64,000 nt of DNA from DT-111 sp965263225 (GTDB lineage: Bacteria > Bacteroidota > Bacteroidia > Chitinophagales > Saprospiraceae), in the NCBI GenBank assembly GCA_965263225.1, contig CBDHHG010000001.1, positions 930,001-994,000 of the forward strand. The letters are read 5' to 3'. Under the pieces are notes generated by a model. The model made no database searches and was not told the DNA's origin. It saw only the letters and a program-made list of their open reading frames with translations. Below are positions 51,251 to 59,375 of the stretch, in pieces. The stretch's first letter is position 1; every line of letters starts with the position of its first letter. A program made the position numbers and the translations under genes.

Positions 51251-54196
51251 TTAGGCTGTTCTTCTCTTCGCGATAGCTAAACCTAATAGAATGGTGCCGA
51301 TACTACAAGAAATAATAAGAGACCAATTAATCCCTTTTCCAAATGATATTGGGACCGGATTCCCCACGTGCACAAAGGCTCCCCAATAATAGGGATGTTG
51401 AAAGGCCTTGTCAGCTTCGGCCAAGTATTCCACTCTGGCTTGCTGTAAGGCCTTGTCTTTCCTCAAACCCTTCTTCAGATTATCATAGAACTTTGTCATT
51501 ATAGTGGAAGTCGCACAATCATCCACCGACCAAAGGCTGGTGACCGTACTGGGTACACCAGCATGAATGAATCCTTTCGATAAACTCATTACGCCCTCTC
51601 CTTTGATCAGTTGCCCTGAACCCGTATTGCAGGCACTCAATACCGCTAGCTCCGCATTCAGTTGCAAGCCGTAGAGGTCATAGTTGGTCAGATAATCATC
51701 AGCAAAAAATATCTTATTCAGCATTGGGTTCTCTGAGTCTATACAAGCGTGTGTAGCTAAATGGATAATCTGATAATCAGAGGCAGTTTGTATAAACCTA
51801 CTTGTGGTAGCAGAATCACCTACAAAGTTGATCCCTGAAAAATAGTCATTCAATTGTTTCACCTCTATTTGACTACACTGCAAGGAGTACAGTTCATCGC
51901 TTGAACAACTACGCTCCACATCAGCAATAGGCGAGCGGAAGGACGGAGCTAGTCCCAACAGCTTGCGGGATGTTCCCTTCGGTTTCGAACTCATATTCTT
52001 CAATAACAAAGAACCTGAATAATCATAGCTAACCGTATAATCTTCAAATAAATAGTGAACGTTTGGAGAGTCATATTGATCCATTTCACGCTCATCATAG
52101 GACGTAACTAAGGTCTCCATGGGTAAGTAACTGATCCAGTTGTCTGGAATTACGATTAATCGCTTCTTTTCTGAAACAGTTGTCAGAGGGCCAGCTAGCA
52201 GTTTTTTATAGATGCTATGGCTCTGATGTAAAATAGTTTTAATCTGTATCGTTTGTGTAGAAGGTTGCTTGATTAATTCAAGATAGGCTTGTACTTCCCT
52301 TTCTAGATTCTTGACATCCTCAATAATTTGGTAACGCTTCTCCCCCTTTGTGAGAATGAATACGTAGAGCTCACTTTCTCCTCCAAAAAAGTTGAGTAAT
52401 ACCGATTCCTTATCTAAAGCCTTAGCCTGTATCTCTTTAATGGTGGCGTATTGTTCCTGATACTTCAATCTATGGTACTTCGGAAATTGCTCCTCAAGTA
52501 ATTCGATCAACTTATAGTACGAGCTATTCGTCTCAAATAGTTTTTCTTCCCATTCTGCAATTCTATCTTGCCTGACTTCAGCTACAGGTTTCCGCTTTTC
52601 TTCAGCAATGGCTTTCTTAAAGTAAGCTATATCTATCCGCAGGTTTCTTTCTATCGAAAGCAAGCTATCAGGAATACCACCGTAACTTTTTGCTGTCTTT
52701 TCGTCAATAGACTCTTGCAGGAGTGTAGCTTTACTTTGCTCGGCATAATTGAAAGCCACATCAATATAGTCAGGCTCTCCTGTTAATTGATGTAACTTCA
52801 AGGCGGTTCTGATGGCTCCTTCATATAATTCAAAGTCTCGATCAGCACCCTGAAATTTTGCCCCTTCACTCCATTTCAGATGCCGGATTTCCTTGGCCAA
52901 TTGTAAGACATAGTCGTAATTGGCTAGTGCATATTTAAGTTGCTGCTCATCTCCCTCATTATCTCCCAATGCATAAAAGGCTTGAGCCTTGGCCTTTACC
53001 ACTTGGTATACATATTCATACGAATAACTCAAGAGGTTGGATATATCTGGATTAACATGGCTTGAACTTAGAGTTGTTCCTGAAGAAAAATAGTTCAACA
53101 GTTTTAAAGCATACTCCATCCCGCTCTCATAGTTTCCTTCTGTCAGTTCTAACTGAGTTAGATACATTAAGCTGTTAGCATACTGGGTATAGGAATCTTC
53201 AAAATTAACCAACCCTTCCAAGTAGTTAATTCCTTTGCTGAAGGCATTGCGTGCCTCGGTAAGCATTCCCTTTTTTTGAAAGGCCACACCAAGGCGATTG
53301 TACGCCATCACAGGCCGTTGTTTTAAGTGCTCTTCAGTTGTGTTCAATGCTTTAGTTGCCCAATAAAGCATACTATCTAAATTCTGGTTTTCATAATAAT
53401 CTGCCAAACTCAGATATAATACCCCCCTCCGTGAAGTAAGCTCCGGAATCTCTTTTTCCTTTCCTTTTAAATCCTGATCAAATAGTTTTAAGCTTTGATC
53501 ATAGTGTTTTTTAGCTGTAGTTAAATCCCCTCTTTTGAGATAGGCCTCTCCCAATTGCTCATGAAAAATCGCAGCTTCAAATCGAGTTACCAAATGCGCT
53601 TTCCCGTAAACTTGTTCAATGGTTATCATAGCTTTTTTCAGGTACTCAATAGATCGATCAAAATCATTTTGACTCGTTGAACAGACAGACATGGATTCGT
53701 AGCAATAAGACAATATCAGTGCATGCTGGAGATCAAGGTCCTTTTTCGAAGAAAGTATATCAATGCTCTTCTGGAATAGACGAGCAGCTTCATATACATT
53801 CCCTTTATGCAAAATGATGGAAGCCGGCGAATATAATAGAGTTGCGTAAAGTCTACTTGTATCACTATAGTATGTCGCACCTATTTTGTCGACCATATCT
53901 GCATATTCGCTAGCTTTGTCCACTTGTCCTTCAAAGAGATGAACCTGTGAAAGGTTGTTTAATGCATATAAGTAGTATTCCGTATGCCCAATTCTTTTAA
54001 AAAGTTTTGCCGCCAATTTAAAGTTTATAAGACTGCTGTCTAGGTCAGTATTAGTTTGTTCCTTGGCTAGTTTGAATATCTCCGTAGCCCTTATTGAATC
54101 ACTGGATTGAGCCAATGCCTGGGAGGTCATCAACACGGAGTAAAATAGAATACAGAAGAACAAGTAGGTTTTAAGACTTATTATGTATTTGTTCAT
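51251..54196 (-). CDS. Secreted TPR-CHAT protease-like protein A
   Basis: 981 residues, the same length as its downstream copy and aligned with it without net gaps (the two genes are offset by 2973 nt throughout the CHAT part). Signal peptide ending QALAQ, TPR-like repeats (about 30-530), a CHAT domain with H816 and C856, and a C-terminal helix with tail AKRRTA. The N-terminal TPR half differs from copy B at many positions, while the CHAT half differs at few. It heads the transcript: 150 bp separate it from the divergent ECF sigma gene. CHAT domains are clan CD cysteine proteases related to caspases and separase; TPRs usually bind protein partners. The target is unknown; the nearby membrane anti-sigma factor is a candidate. 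Confidence 0.92.
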   Translation of the reverse strand: MNKYIISLKTYLFFCILFYSVLMTSQALAQSSDSIRATEIFKLAKEQTNTDLDSSLINFKLAAKLFKRIGHTEYYLYALNNLSQVHLFEGQVDKASEYADMVDKIGATYYSDTSRLYATLLYSPASIILHKGNVYEAARLFQKSIDILSSKKDLDLQHALILSYCYESMSVCSTSQNDFDRSIEYLKKAMITIEQVYGKAHLVTRFEAAIFHEQLGEAYLKRGDLTTAKKHYDQSLKLFDQDLKGKEKEIPELTSRRGVLYLSLADYYENQNLDSMLYWATKALNTTEEHLKQRPVMAYNRLGVAFQKKGMLTEARNAFSKGINYLEGLVNFEDSYTQYANSLMYLTQLELTEGNYESGMEYALKLLNYFSSGTTLSSSHVNPDISNLLSYSYEYVYQVVKAKAQAFYALGDNEGDEQQLKYALANYDYVLQLAKEIRHLKWSEGAKFQGADRDFELYEGAIRTALKLHQLTGEPDYIDVAFNYAEQSKATLLQESIDEKTAKSYGGIPDSLLSIERNLRIDIAYFKKAIAEEKRKPVAEVRQDRIAEWEEKLFETNSSYYKLIELLEEQFPKYHRLKYQEQYATIKEIQAKALDKESVLLNFFGGESELYVFILTKGEKRYQIIEDVKNLEREVQAYLELIKQPSTQTIQIKTILHQSHSIYKKLLAGPLTTVSEKKRLIVIPDNWISYLPMETLVTSYDEREMDQYDSPNVHYLFEDYTVSYDYSGSLLLKNMSSKPKGTSRKLLGLAPSFRSPIADVERSCSSDELYSLQCSQIEVKQLNDYFSGINFVGDSATTSRFIQTASDYQIIHLATHACIDSENPMLNKIFFADDYLTNYDLYGLQLNAELAVLSACNTGSGQLIKGEGVMSLSKGFIHAGVPSTVTSLWSVDDCATSTIMTKFYDNLKKGLRKDKALQQARVEYLAEADKAFQHPYYWGAFVHVGNPVPISFGKGINWSLIISCSIGTILLGLAIAKRRTA

Positions 54197-54346
54197 ATCA
54201 TGAAAGTTTAGAACGCGATAGTGTCGAATTGCTGCAATTGATTTTCAAATAATCCCTATTTTGCCTAATCAGCTGGGTAGACGTAAAAAAACTTAAATAA
54301 CATCTCTGGTTGATTCCTCCTAAGAAAGACAAAAGAACAACACTAG

Positions 54347-54934
54347 ATGAAGAGCGAAAATGACAAAGAAATACTGGCTAAACTAAAATCACATAGAAAA
54401 AACGATCGGGAAGAGGCTTTGAGCACGCTCTATAAAACTCATTATCCTGCCATAAAAAAACTAATAACCCAAAACCACGGAACGGCAAATGACGCAAAGG
54501 ACGTATTTCAAGATGCAATAATAATTTTTTATAAACAAACCAGGAAAGAAGAATTTCAGTTGTATTCTAGCATCCAAACCTATCTATATTCCGTAAGTAA
54601 AAACTTGTGGTTAACTTCTTTATATAAGCGAAAAAAAGAAGTACGGCTTCCAGAAAACCAGGAGGTAGTCTCATTAGATAAAACACAGGTGGAACTGCTG
54701 TATAAAAAGGAGGAGGCTGGTGTTTTACAAGAACTAATAGGTAGATTAGGCGAAAAATGTCGCAACTTGCTCATGGCTTACTTTTTCGAAAGAATGAAAA
54801 TGGCCCAAATTGCTAACCATTTGGGTTACACCAATGAACAAGTAGTAAGAAATAAAAAATATAAGTGCATGCTTAGGTTAAAGAATTTAGTCCAGCAAAG
54901 CATAAGCTTGAAAGAATTGTTCTTCAAAAAGTAG
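54347..54934 (+). CDS. ECF-type RNA polymerase sigma-70 factor
   Basis: 195 residues. Region 2 is recognisable (DVFQDAIIIFYKQTR, SSIQTYLYSVSKNLWL, LYKRKKEV) and region 4 has LGEKCRNLLMAYFFERMKMA, QIANHLGYTNEQVVRNKKYK and CMLRLKNLVQ, the helix-turn-helix typical of Bacteroidota ECF sigma factors. Regions 1.1 and 3 are absent, as expected. It is followed after 3 nt by the putative anti-sigma gene and is divergent from the CHAT pair. A TATTTTG in the 150-bp spacer is close to, but one base short of, the housekeeping -7 consensus. Confidence 0.92.
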   Translation: MKSENDKEILAKLKSHRKNDREEALSTLYKTHYPAIKKLITQNHGTANDAKDVFQDAIIIFYKQTRKEEFQLYSSIQTYLYSVSKNLWLTSLYKRKKEVRLPENQEVVSLDKTQVELLYKKEEAGVLQELIGRLGEKCRNLLMAYFFERMKMAQIANHLGYTNEQVVRNKKYKCMLRLKNLVQQSISLKELFFKK

Positions 54935-54937
54935 AAT

Positions 54938-55672
54938 ATGGAGGAAAAGATAGATAAGGTCAAACGCATTGTAGACTATCTAGACAATAATCTGGAAGGA
55001 CAATCCCTAGAGGAATTTGAAAATCAAATGGCAACTGATCTAGAGCTACAGAAGGAAGTTAAAACGTATAGTCGGCTTAGAGATGGAGTGATAGCTTATG
55101 GAGAACTGACATTAAAAGAAGAATTAGAGGTTATCCATCAAAACACTTTTGCCGAGAAGCACCATCAAGTAAAGCGCCTTCGTCGCTGGGGTGCTATTGC
55201 GGCAAGTATTCTGTTTGTGATCGCTTTTGCCTGGTGGTGGAATTCCACCCAAAACAAAGCAAACTTATTCGAAAAGTACTATGCGATTTACACAATTCCC
55301 GTTAATTCCAGGGGGACTACTTCGGAGGTAAAACTTCTCGCGGCTAATGAACTTTATCAACAAGGAAACTATAAAGAGGCCGTATCACTATTTGAAGAAA
55401 TTGAAAACCCTGACGGAAGAGTTATCCTGGCCTCAGGCATTTGTTATCTAGAATTAAATCAACTGGAAACTGCACAAGCACTATTCACTAACTTAATCAA
55501 TTCTCCCGATCAAGATATCTATCAAAACCTTGCTCAATGGTATCTTGCTTTAGCTTATCTAAAGCAAGAAGATACTACTAATGCTCAGAAATGGCTGGAA
55601 ACCTTGGGCGGTAACACCTCCGCCGATAAACATGAGGAAGCTCAGCAAATCCTAAAAGAACTTAACAACTAA
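54938..55672 (+). CDS. Putative membrane anti-sigma factor with extracytoplasmic TPR domain
   Basis: 244 residues. A cytosolic N-terminal domain of about 80 residues (IVDYLDNNLEGQSLEEFENQ, DLELQKEVKTYSRLRDGV) has the size and pattern of anti-sigma N-termini. One membrane helix follows (about 84-101, WGAIAASILFVIAFAWWW), then a periplasmic part with TPR-like repeats (LLAANELYQQGNYKEAVSLF, LASGICYLELNQLETAQALF, LAQWYLALAYLKQEDTTNAQ). The gene starts 3 nt after the sigma stop. The topology fits a transmembrane anti-sigma factor that senses a periplasmic partner by TPR contacts; binding to the sigma factor is inferred from gene order. Confidence 0.8.
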   Translation: MEEKIDKVKRIVDYLDNNLEGQSLEEFENQMATDLELQKEVKTYSRLRDGVIAYGELTLKEELEVIHQNTFAEKHHQVKRLRRWGAIAASILFVIAFAWWWNSTQNKANLFEKYYAIYTIPVNSRGTTSEVKLLAANELYQQGNYKEAVSLFEEIENPDGRVILASGICYLELNQLETAQALFTNLINSPDQDIYQNLAQWYLALAYLKQEDTTNAQKWLETLGGNTSADKHEEAQQILKELNN

Positions 55673-55720
55673 CAGTAGCTTTGTCAACTAGACTAACACA
55701 AAGTTATCAGGAACTGAGTT

Positions 55721-56455
55721 TCAAGATTCTTGCTGATCTATCTCTTTGTTGAGTAATTCCACCACAGCTTCTAATCCCTGAGCCGAGGCATTGGACAGGT
55801 TTACACCAAAGCTCCGTATCCCAATGAGCAGCTGTAGAATGTTTCGATATTCAGGATCTCTCTTCAAACGCTCATAATCATTCGCTTTGACCCTTGGAGG
55901 GTTGGTGTTGTATAGCTCAAAGTGTTTAGAGAAGTAGGGTAAGACCACAGCCGTGCTGTTACCACTTTCAAATTTTTCTAGTCCATCGGTAATTCGAAAG
56001 ATCACCTTTTCATAAACAGCTATAATATTTCTTTTGATGGTATCATTGCTAATCAATTCCACACCTCTTGTTTTGAGGGTTTCGTAGGGGGCAAAGTCAA
56101 AAAGCGGAGTGTACCAGCCAAATATGGCCGCCATTTTGGTTTCCAAGGAATCGTGATAAGGGAGGTCCTCTTCCATGTGGGTAACTAAATCCTTAAAATG
56201 CTCGACCTGAGCACTATGAGCTGCCGATAGCCTTTCCATTTCAGCTAGATTCGTTTCTATACTTCCTCGGATTTCCTTTAATGTTTGCAACTCTAACTGT
56301 TTTTGTTGCTTGACTTCATTCCAATTGTTAATCTGCACCGCGATCATGATCCCGATGACCAATAGGACAATTTCACCAATAGCGTACAACAAATACTTAG
56401 TCACACGGCTTCCACCAATTTGATCCATCCTAACTCTTCTGAAAAGTTTTGACAT
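55721..56455 (-). CDS. DUF6090 family membrane protein
   Basis: 244 residues. The family signature is at the N terminus: SKLFRRVRMDQIGGSRVTKY, then LLYAIGEIVLLVIGIMIAVQ and INNWNE, i.e. a basic cytosolic lead, one membrane helix (about 21-44) and a helical extracytoplasmic part of about 195 residues (LKEIRGSIETNLAEMERLSA). The function is unknown; the family is much expanded in marine Bacteroidota. It is convergent with the anti-sigma gene (48-nt gap) with no sign of a functional link. Confidence 0.88.
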   Translation of the reverse strand: MSKLFRRVRMDQIGGSRVTKYLLYAIGEIVLLVIGIMIAVQINNWNEVKQQKQLELQTLKEIRGSIETNLAEMERLSAAHSAQVEHFKDLVTHMEEDLPYHDSLETKMAAIFGWYTPLFDFAPYETLKTRGVELISNDTIKRNIIAVYEKVIFRITDGLEKFESGNSTAVVLPYFSKHFELYNTNPPRVKANDYERLKRDPEYRNILQLLIGIRSFGVNLSNASAQGLEAVVELLNKEIDQQES

Positions 56456-56503
56456 GAATTATAGGTATAGGTCAGAGAAAGCTATAGCGTTGTTGGATAG
56501 GCC

Positions 56504-57700
56504 CTATCGATAAAAGAAAATAGGATGACATTCGCCGGCCTCAAATACATCACGTCCCTGCGGTAATTCCATGAAAGCATCCGCATCCACCAAATTGGCG
56601 AGATCACCAGACCCGTGTCCCTCTACGGGCGTAGCCAGTACCCGTCCTTCTTGATCATAACTCACCGCTACCTGACATAGATAGGTAAGATCAGGGGTGA
56701 AAGTTACGTCTTTTTCTAAGCGAGCCGTCGGAACCTTCAGGGGGTCTAGTCCTAGACTATTCCTCAACCAAGGAAAGAAGTAGCGCTGTGTACACATAAA
56801 GGAAGAAACTGGATTACCTGGTAAAGCAAATACTAAACTTCCATTGGGAGCCTTACCAAACCAGAAGGGTTTTCCTGGGCGTTGTTTAATTTTGTGAAAT
56901 AGCTTCTTGACACCCAATGCCTCAAGAGCAGCGGGAATAAAGTCAAATTTTCCTTTAGAGACGCCTCCACTTAACATCAGTATGTCATATTCATCCAACA
57001 GTTGCCCCAGCTTCTGCTCTATGACAGCTTGGTCATCGACCAAATGATAAGCCTCTGCTTCAATATGATAAGGTTTGAGCGAAGCGCGCAAACGATAAAC
57101 ATTGGAGCGTCGAATTTGATGGGGTAAAGGTTGCTCAAAAACATCCACCAGTTCATCTCCGGTAGAAATAATAGCGGTCCTAGGTAGCTTGGCCACTTCC
57201 AGTTTTGCCTTGCCAATAGTTGCGGCTACACCAACCTCACCTGGGGAAATGAATTGTCCAGCAGGAACAATGCGGCTACCTTTAGGTCGATCTGTTCCTT
57301 TACGATGAACATTCTGACTAGACTTAATGGCCTCTGTCATTACAGTGGCGACTCCATCCTTGATGTCCAGATCCTCGTAGCGAATCACAATATCAGCCCC
57401 TTTCGGCAGTACAGCCCCAGTCATAATCTCAACACAATGGCTTGGCTCCTTTAATTCCCCCTCCGGATCACCTGCTGCAATCACCCCTTCAATCGGAAAC
57501 TGGCGTTGTCCTTGTGCATAAACAGCATATTGTATCGCAATGCCGTCCATCGTGACCCGATCATAGGGAGGGAAATCTCGATCGGCAATTAGATCTTCTC
57601 GCAATATTCGACCAACAGCCTCAACTAAGGGTACCTCTTCCACACCATAATCCACACTATGCTGTAAAATGATTTCCGTCGCTTCTTTTACGCTTATCAT
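56504..57700 (-). CDS. moeA: Molybdopterin molybdenumtransferase MoeA
   Basis: 398 residues with the four MoeA domains. Key segments are RDFPPYDRVTMDGIAIQYAV, VEIMTGAVLPKGADIVIRYED, the MoCF-like domain with IISTGDELVD, IRRSNVYRLRASL and LMLSGGVSKGKFDFIP, and GSLVFALPGNPVSSFMCTQR before the C-terminal beta-barrel. MoeA inserts molybdate into adenylylated molybdopterin. It lies 24 nt downstream of moaA on the same strand; the other cofactor genes (moaC, moaE, moaD, mog/moaB) are not in the window. Confidence 0.96.
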   Translation of the reverse strand: MISVKEATEIILQHSVDYGVEEVPLVEAVGRILREDLIADRDFPPYDRVTMDGIAIQYAVYAQGQRQFPIEGVIAAGDPEGELKEPSHCVEIMTGAVLPKGADIVIRYEDLDIKDGVATVMTEAIKSSQNVHRKGTDRPKGSRIVPAGQFISPGEVGVAATIGKAKLEVAKLPRTAIISTGDELVDVFEQPLPHQIRRSNVYRLRASLKPYHIEAEAYHLVDDQAVIEQKLGQLLDEYDILMLSGGVSKGKFDFIPAALEALGVKKLFHKIKQRPGKPFWFGKAPNGSLVFALPGNPVSSFMCTQRYFFPWLRNSLGLDPLKVPTARLEKDVTFTPDLTYLCQVAVSYDQEGRVLATPVEGHGSGDLANLVDADAFMELPQGRDVFEAGECHPIFFYR

Positions 57701-57724
57701 CAGATGTTTTTTTCCCGTGAAGAT

Positions 57725-58714
57725 TTATCCTCCAATGGTAGACATGGATTCTGTAACAGGTCGGTCAAACCCTCGTCGTCTTTCTGCCTCAAAACCATCT
57801 TTAGCCCGATTGCCCAAGGCGGATAGGAAAGCGCCTTTGAGTTCCGCATCCGTGGCTCCATTGCGGATAAAGTCTTTGATATTAAACACTCCATTATCAT
57901 AAAGGCAGGTCTTCAACATACCTTGGGGTGTTAAACGGATTCGATTACAGGAACCACAAAAGGATCTGCTGAATGCGGCAATCACTCCAATGGAACCTTG
58001 ATATCCAGGGACCTTGTAGTTGGCAGAGGTAGAATGTTTAGGATCTGGGATTTTTTCTAAATCCGGATAATGCTCCTTGAGGTAGGAAATGATCTTCCTG
58101 GCATTCCATTCTAGCGTCGGGTAATGACTGCCTTCTCCGTTAAAGGGCATCTCCTCAATAAATCGGACATTTACGGGGTACTTTTTAGTCAACTCTGCCA
58201 TTGGGATAAGGTCATCAATATTCTTCCCCTCCATTACCACTGCGTTGATCTTAGTGGTAATCCCGCCTGCTACAAGCTCTTCAAAGGTCTGCCATACCGT
58301 ATCGAAATAATCCCGACGGGTGATTTGAAAAAATCGCTCTTTATCCAAGGTATCCATACTTAGATTGATGGATTTAAACCCAATACGCTTTAGATCCGGT
58401 ACCATGCCTGCCGTAAGCGTGCCATTCGTAGTTAGATGCATCTGTTCAATGCCTTCAATATCACTTAAGCGCTGCATGAATTCCAGCATCCCCTTTCGTA
58501 CAAAGGGCTCTCCTCCCGTAATTCGCAATTTCGAGATTCCCATTTTGGCCAGCAGGCCAATAACTCGCTCCATCTCCTCATAGGAGAGCAGCTCTTTTCT
58601 AGGAATGTAGTCAATTCCTTCCTCGGGCATGCAATAGAAACATCTCAGGTTGCAACGATCTGTTACTGCAAGCCGAACGTAATTAATAATCCTGCCGTGA
58701 TTGTCGTATAACAT
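57725..58714 (-). CDS. moaA: GTP 3',8-cyclase MoaA
   Basis: 329 residues, radical SAM enzyme. The N-terminal [4Fe-4S] motif is CNLRCFYCMPEEG and the C-terminal cluster is formed by FCGSCNRIRLTPQGMLKTCL. The SAM-binding LRITGGEPFVRKGM and the essential terminal Gly-Gly (MSTIGG at the very end) are present. MoaA converts GTP to the precursor of cyclic pyranopterin monophosphate together with MoaC. Forms an operon with moeA downstream. Confidence 0.97.
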   Translation of the reverse strand: MLYDNHGRIINYVRLAVTDRCNLRCFYCMPEEGIDYIPRKELLSYEEMERVIGLLAKMGISKLRITGGEPFVRKGMLEFMQRLSDIEGIEQMHLTTNGTLTAGMVPDLKRIGFKSINLSMDTLDKERFFQITRRDYFDTVWQTFEELVAGGITTKINAVVMEGKNIDDLIPMAELTKKYPVNVRFIEEMPFNGEGSHYPTLEWNARKIISYLKEHYPDLEKIPDPKHSTSANYKVPGYQGSIGVIAAFSRSFCGSCNRIRLTPQGMLKTCLYDNGVFNIKDFIRNGATDAELKGAFLSALGNRAKDGFEAERRRGFDRPVTESMSTIGG

Positions 58715-58857
58715 GGAGTATTTTCCTTTAAGTCAGCCAAAATAATCAATATCGTCTGACTTTATAGTTCTACCTATAAGAAAATGGTTCTTCTAAAGGA
58801 ATAGGAAAAGGCCACAGATTGTTTTGCTAAAATGGAATTCCTTGGTTTTTTTGAAAA

Positions 58858-59130
58858 TTAATCTGCTGTAGTTTTATCTGCCGAAATTTTCTGTATCAAA
58901 TCTTCAATGTCTTTTTGTGTTTTTATGGTTTCGCTCAACTGTAGGAGGTGAACGTCTGCACGCATTTTACCTGCATGCTTGATAATCAATTGCAACAGTT
59001 GTAGCAAATGTGGTTTATTGATGTTGCCACTTTGAATATCGGAAACTGATTCTTGGCTCAAAAGAGACAAACACTGTACTAGAACTTGCCAATTTTCAGC
59101 CACATTCTTGAGTCTACGCGTTTCTGTCAT
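58858..59130 (-). CDS. Small helical protein of unknown function
   Basis: 90 residues, entirely helical by pattern, without signal or membrane segment (NVAENWQVLVQCLSLLSQES, LLQLLQLIIKHAGKMRADVH, TQKDIEDLIQKISADK). I recognise no family. It lies 143 nt upstream of moaA on the same strand, too far to be sure of a shared transcript. Composition and codon use look protein-like, so I call it as a probable gene. Confidence 0.5.
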   Translation of the reverse strand: MTETRRLKNVAENWQVLVQCLSLLSQESVSDIQSGNINKPHLLQLLQLIIKHAGKMRADVHLLQLSETIKTQKDIEDLIQKISADKTTAD

Positions 59131-59270
59131 ACGATAGGAATTTAGAAATGTTTAAGAATAAAAGCAAAAGGATAGCTGGCTGAGATAATGTCAATTCATT
59201 ACTCAGCTTGGTCATTGGATAATAAAAGACCACTGCTAAAAAGAGCGTCGTAAGATGTGTTACCTACAGG

Positions 59271-59329
59271 CTTTAAGGCCGTATCGTATCGAGTCTTTGT
59301 TGTTACACAGAAGCGAGTGAGGCCTTAAA
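59271..59329. repeat. Distant inverted repeat downstream of the GH92 gene
   Basis: TTTAAGGCC (59271-59279) and GGCCTTAAA (59321-59329) are perfectly complementary over 9 bp with a 41-nt loop, 46 nt after the GH92 stop on the minus strand. Role unknown. Confidence 0.3.
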
Positions 59330-59375
59330 AATGGCCCCTTGTAGTTGTTAATACTATAACCTAATTCCTTTCTCT

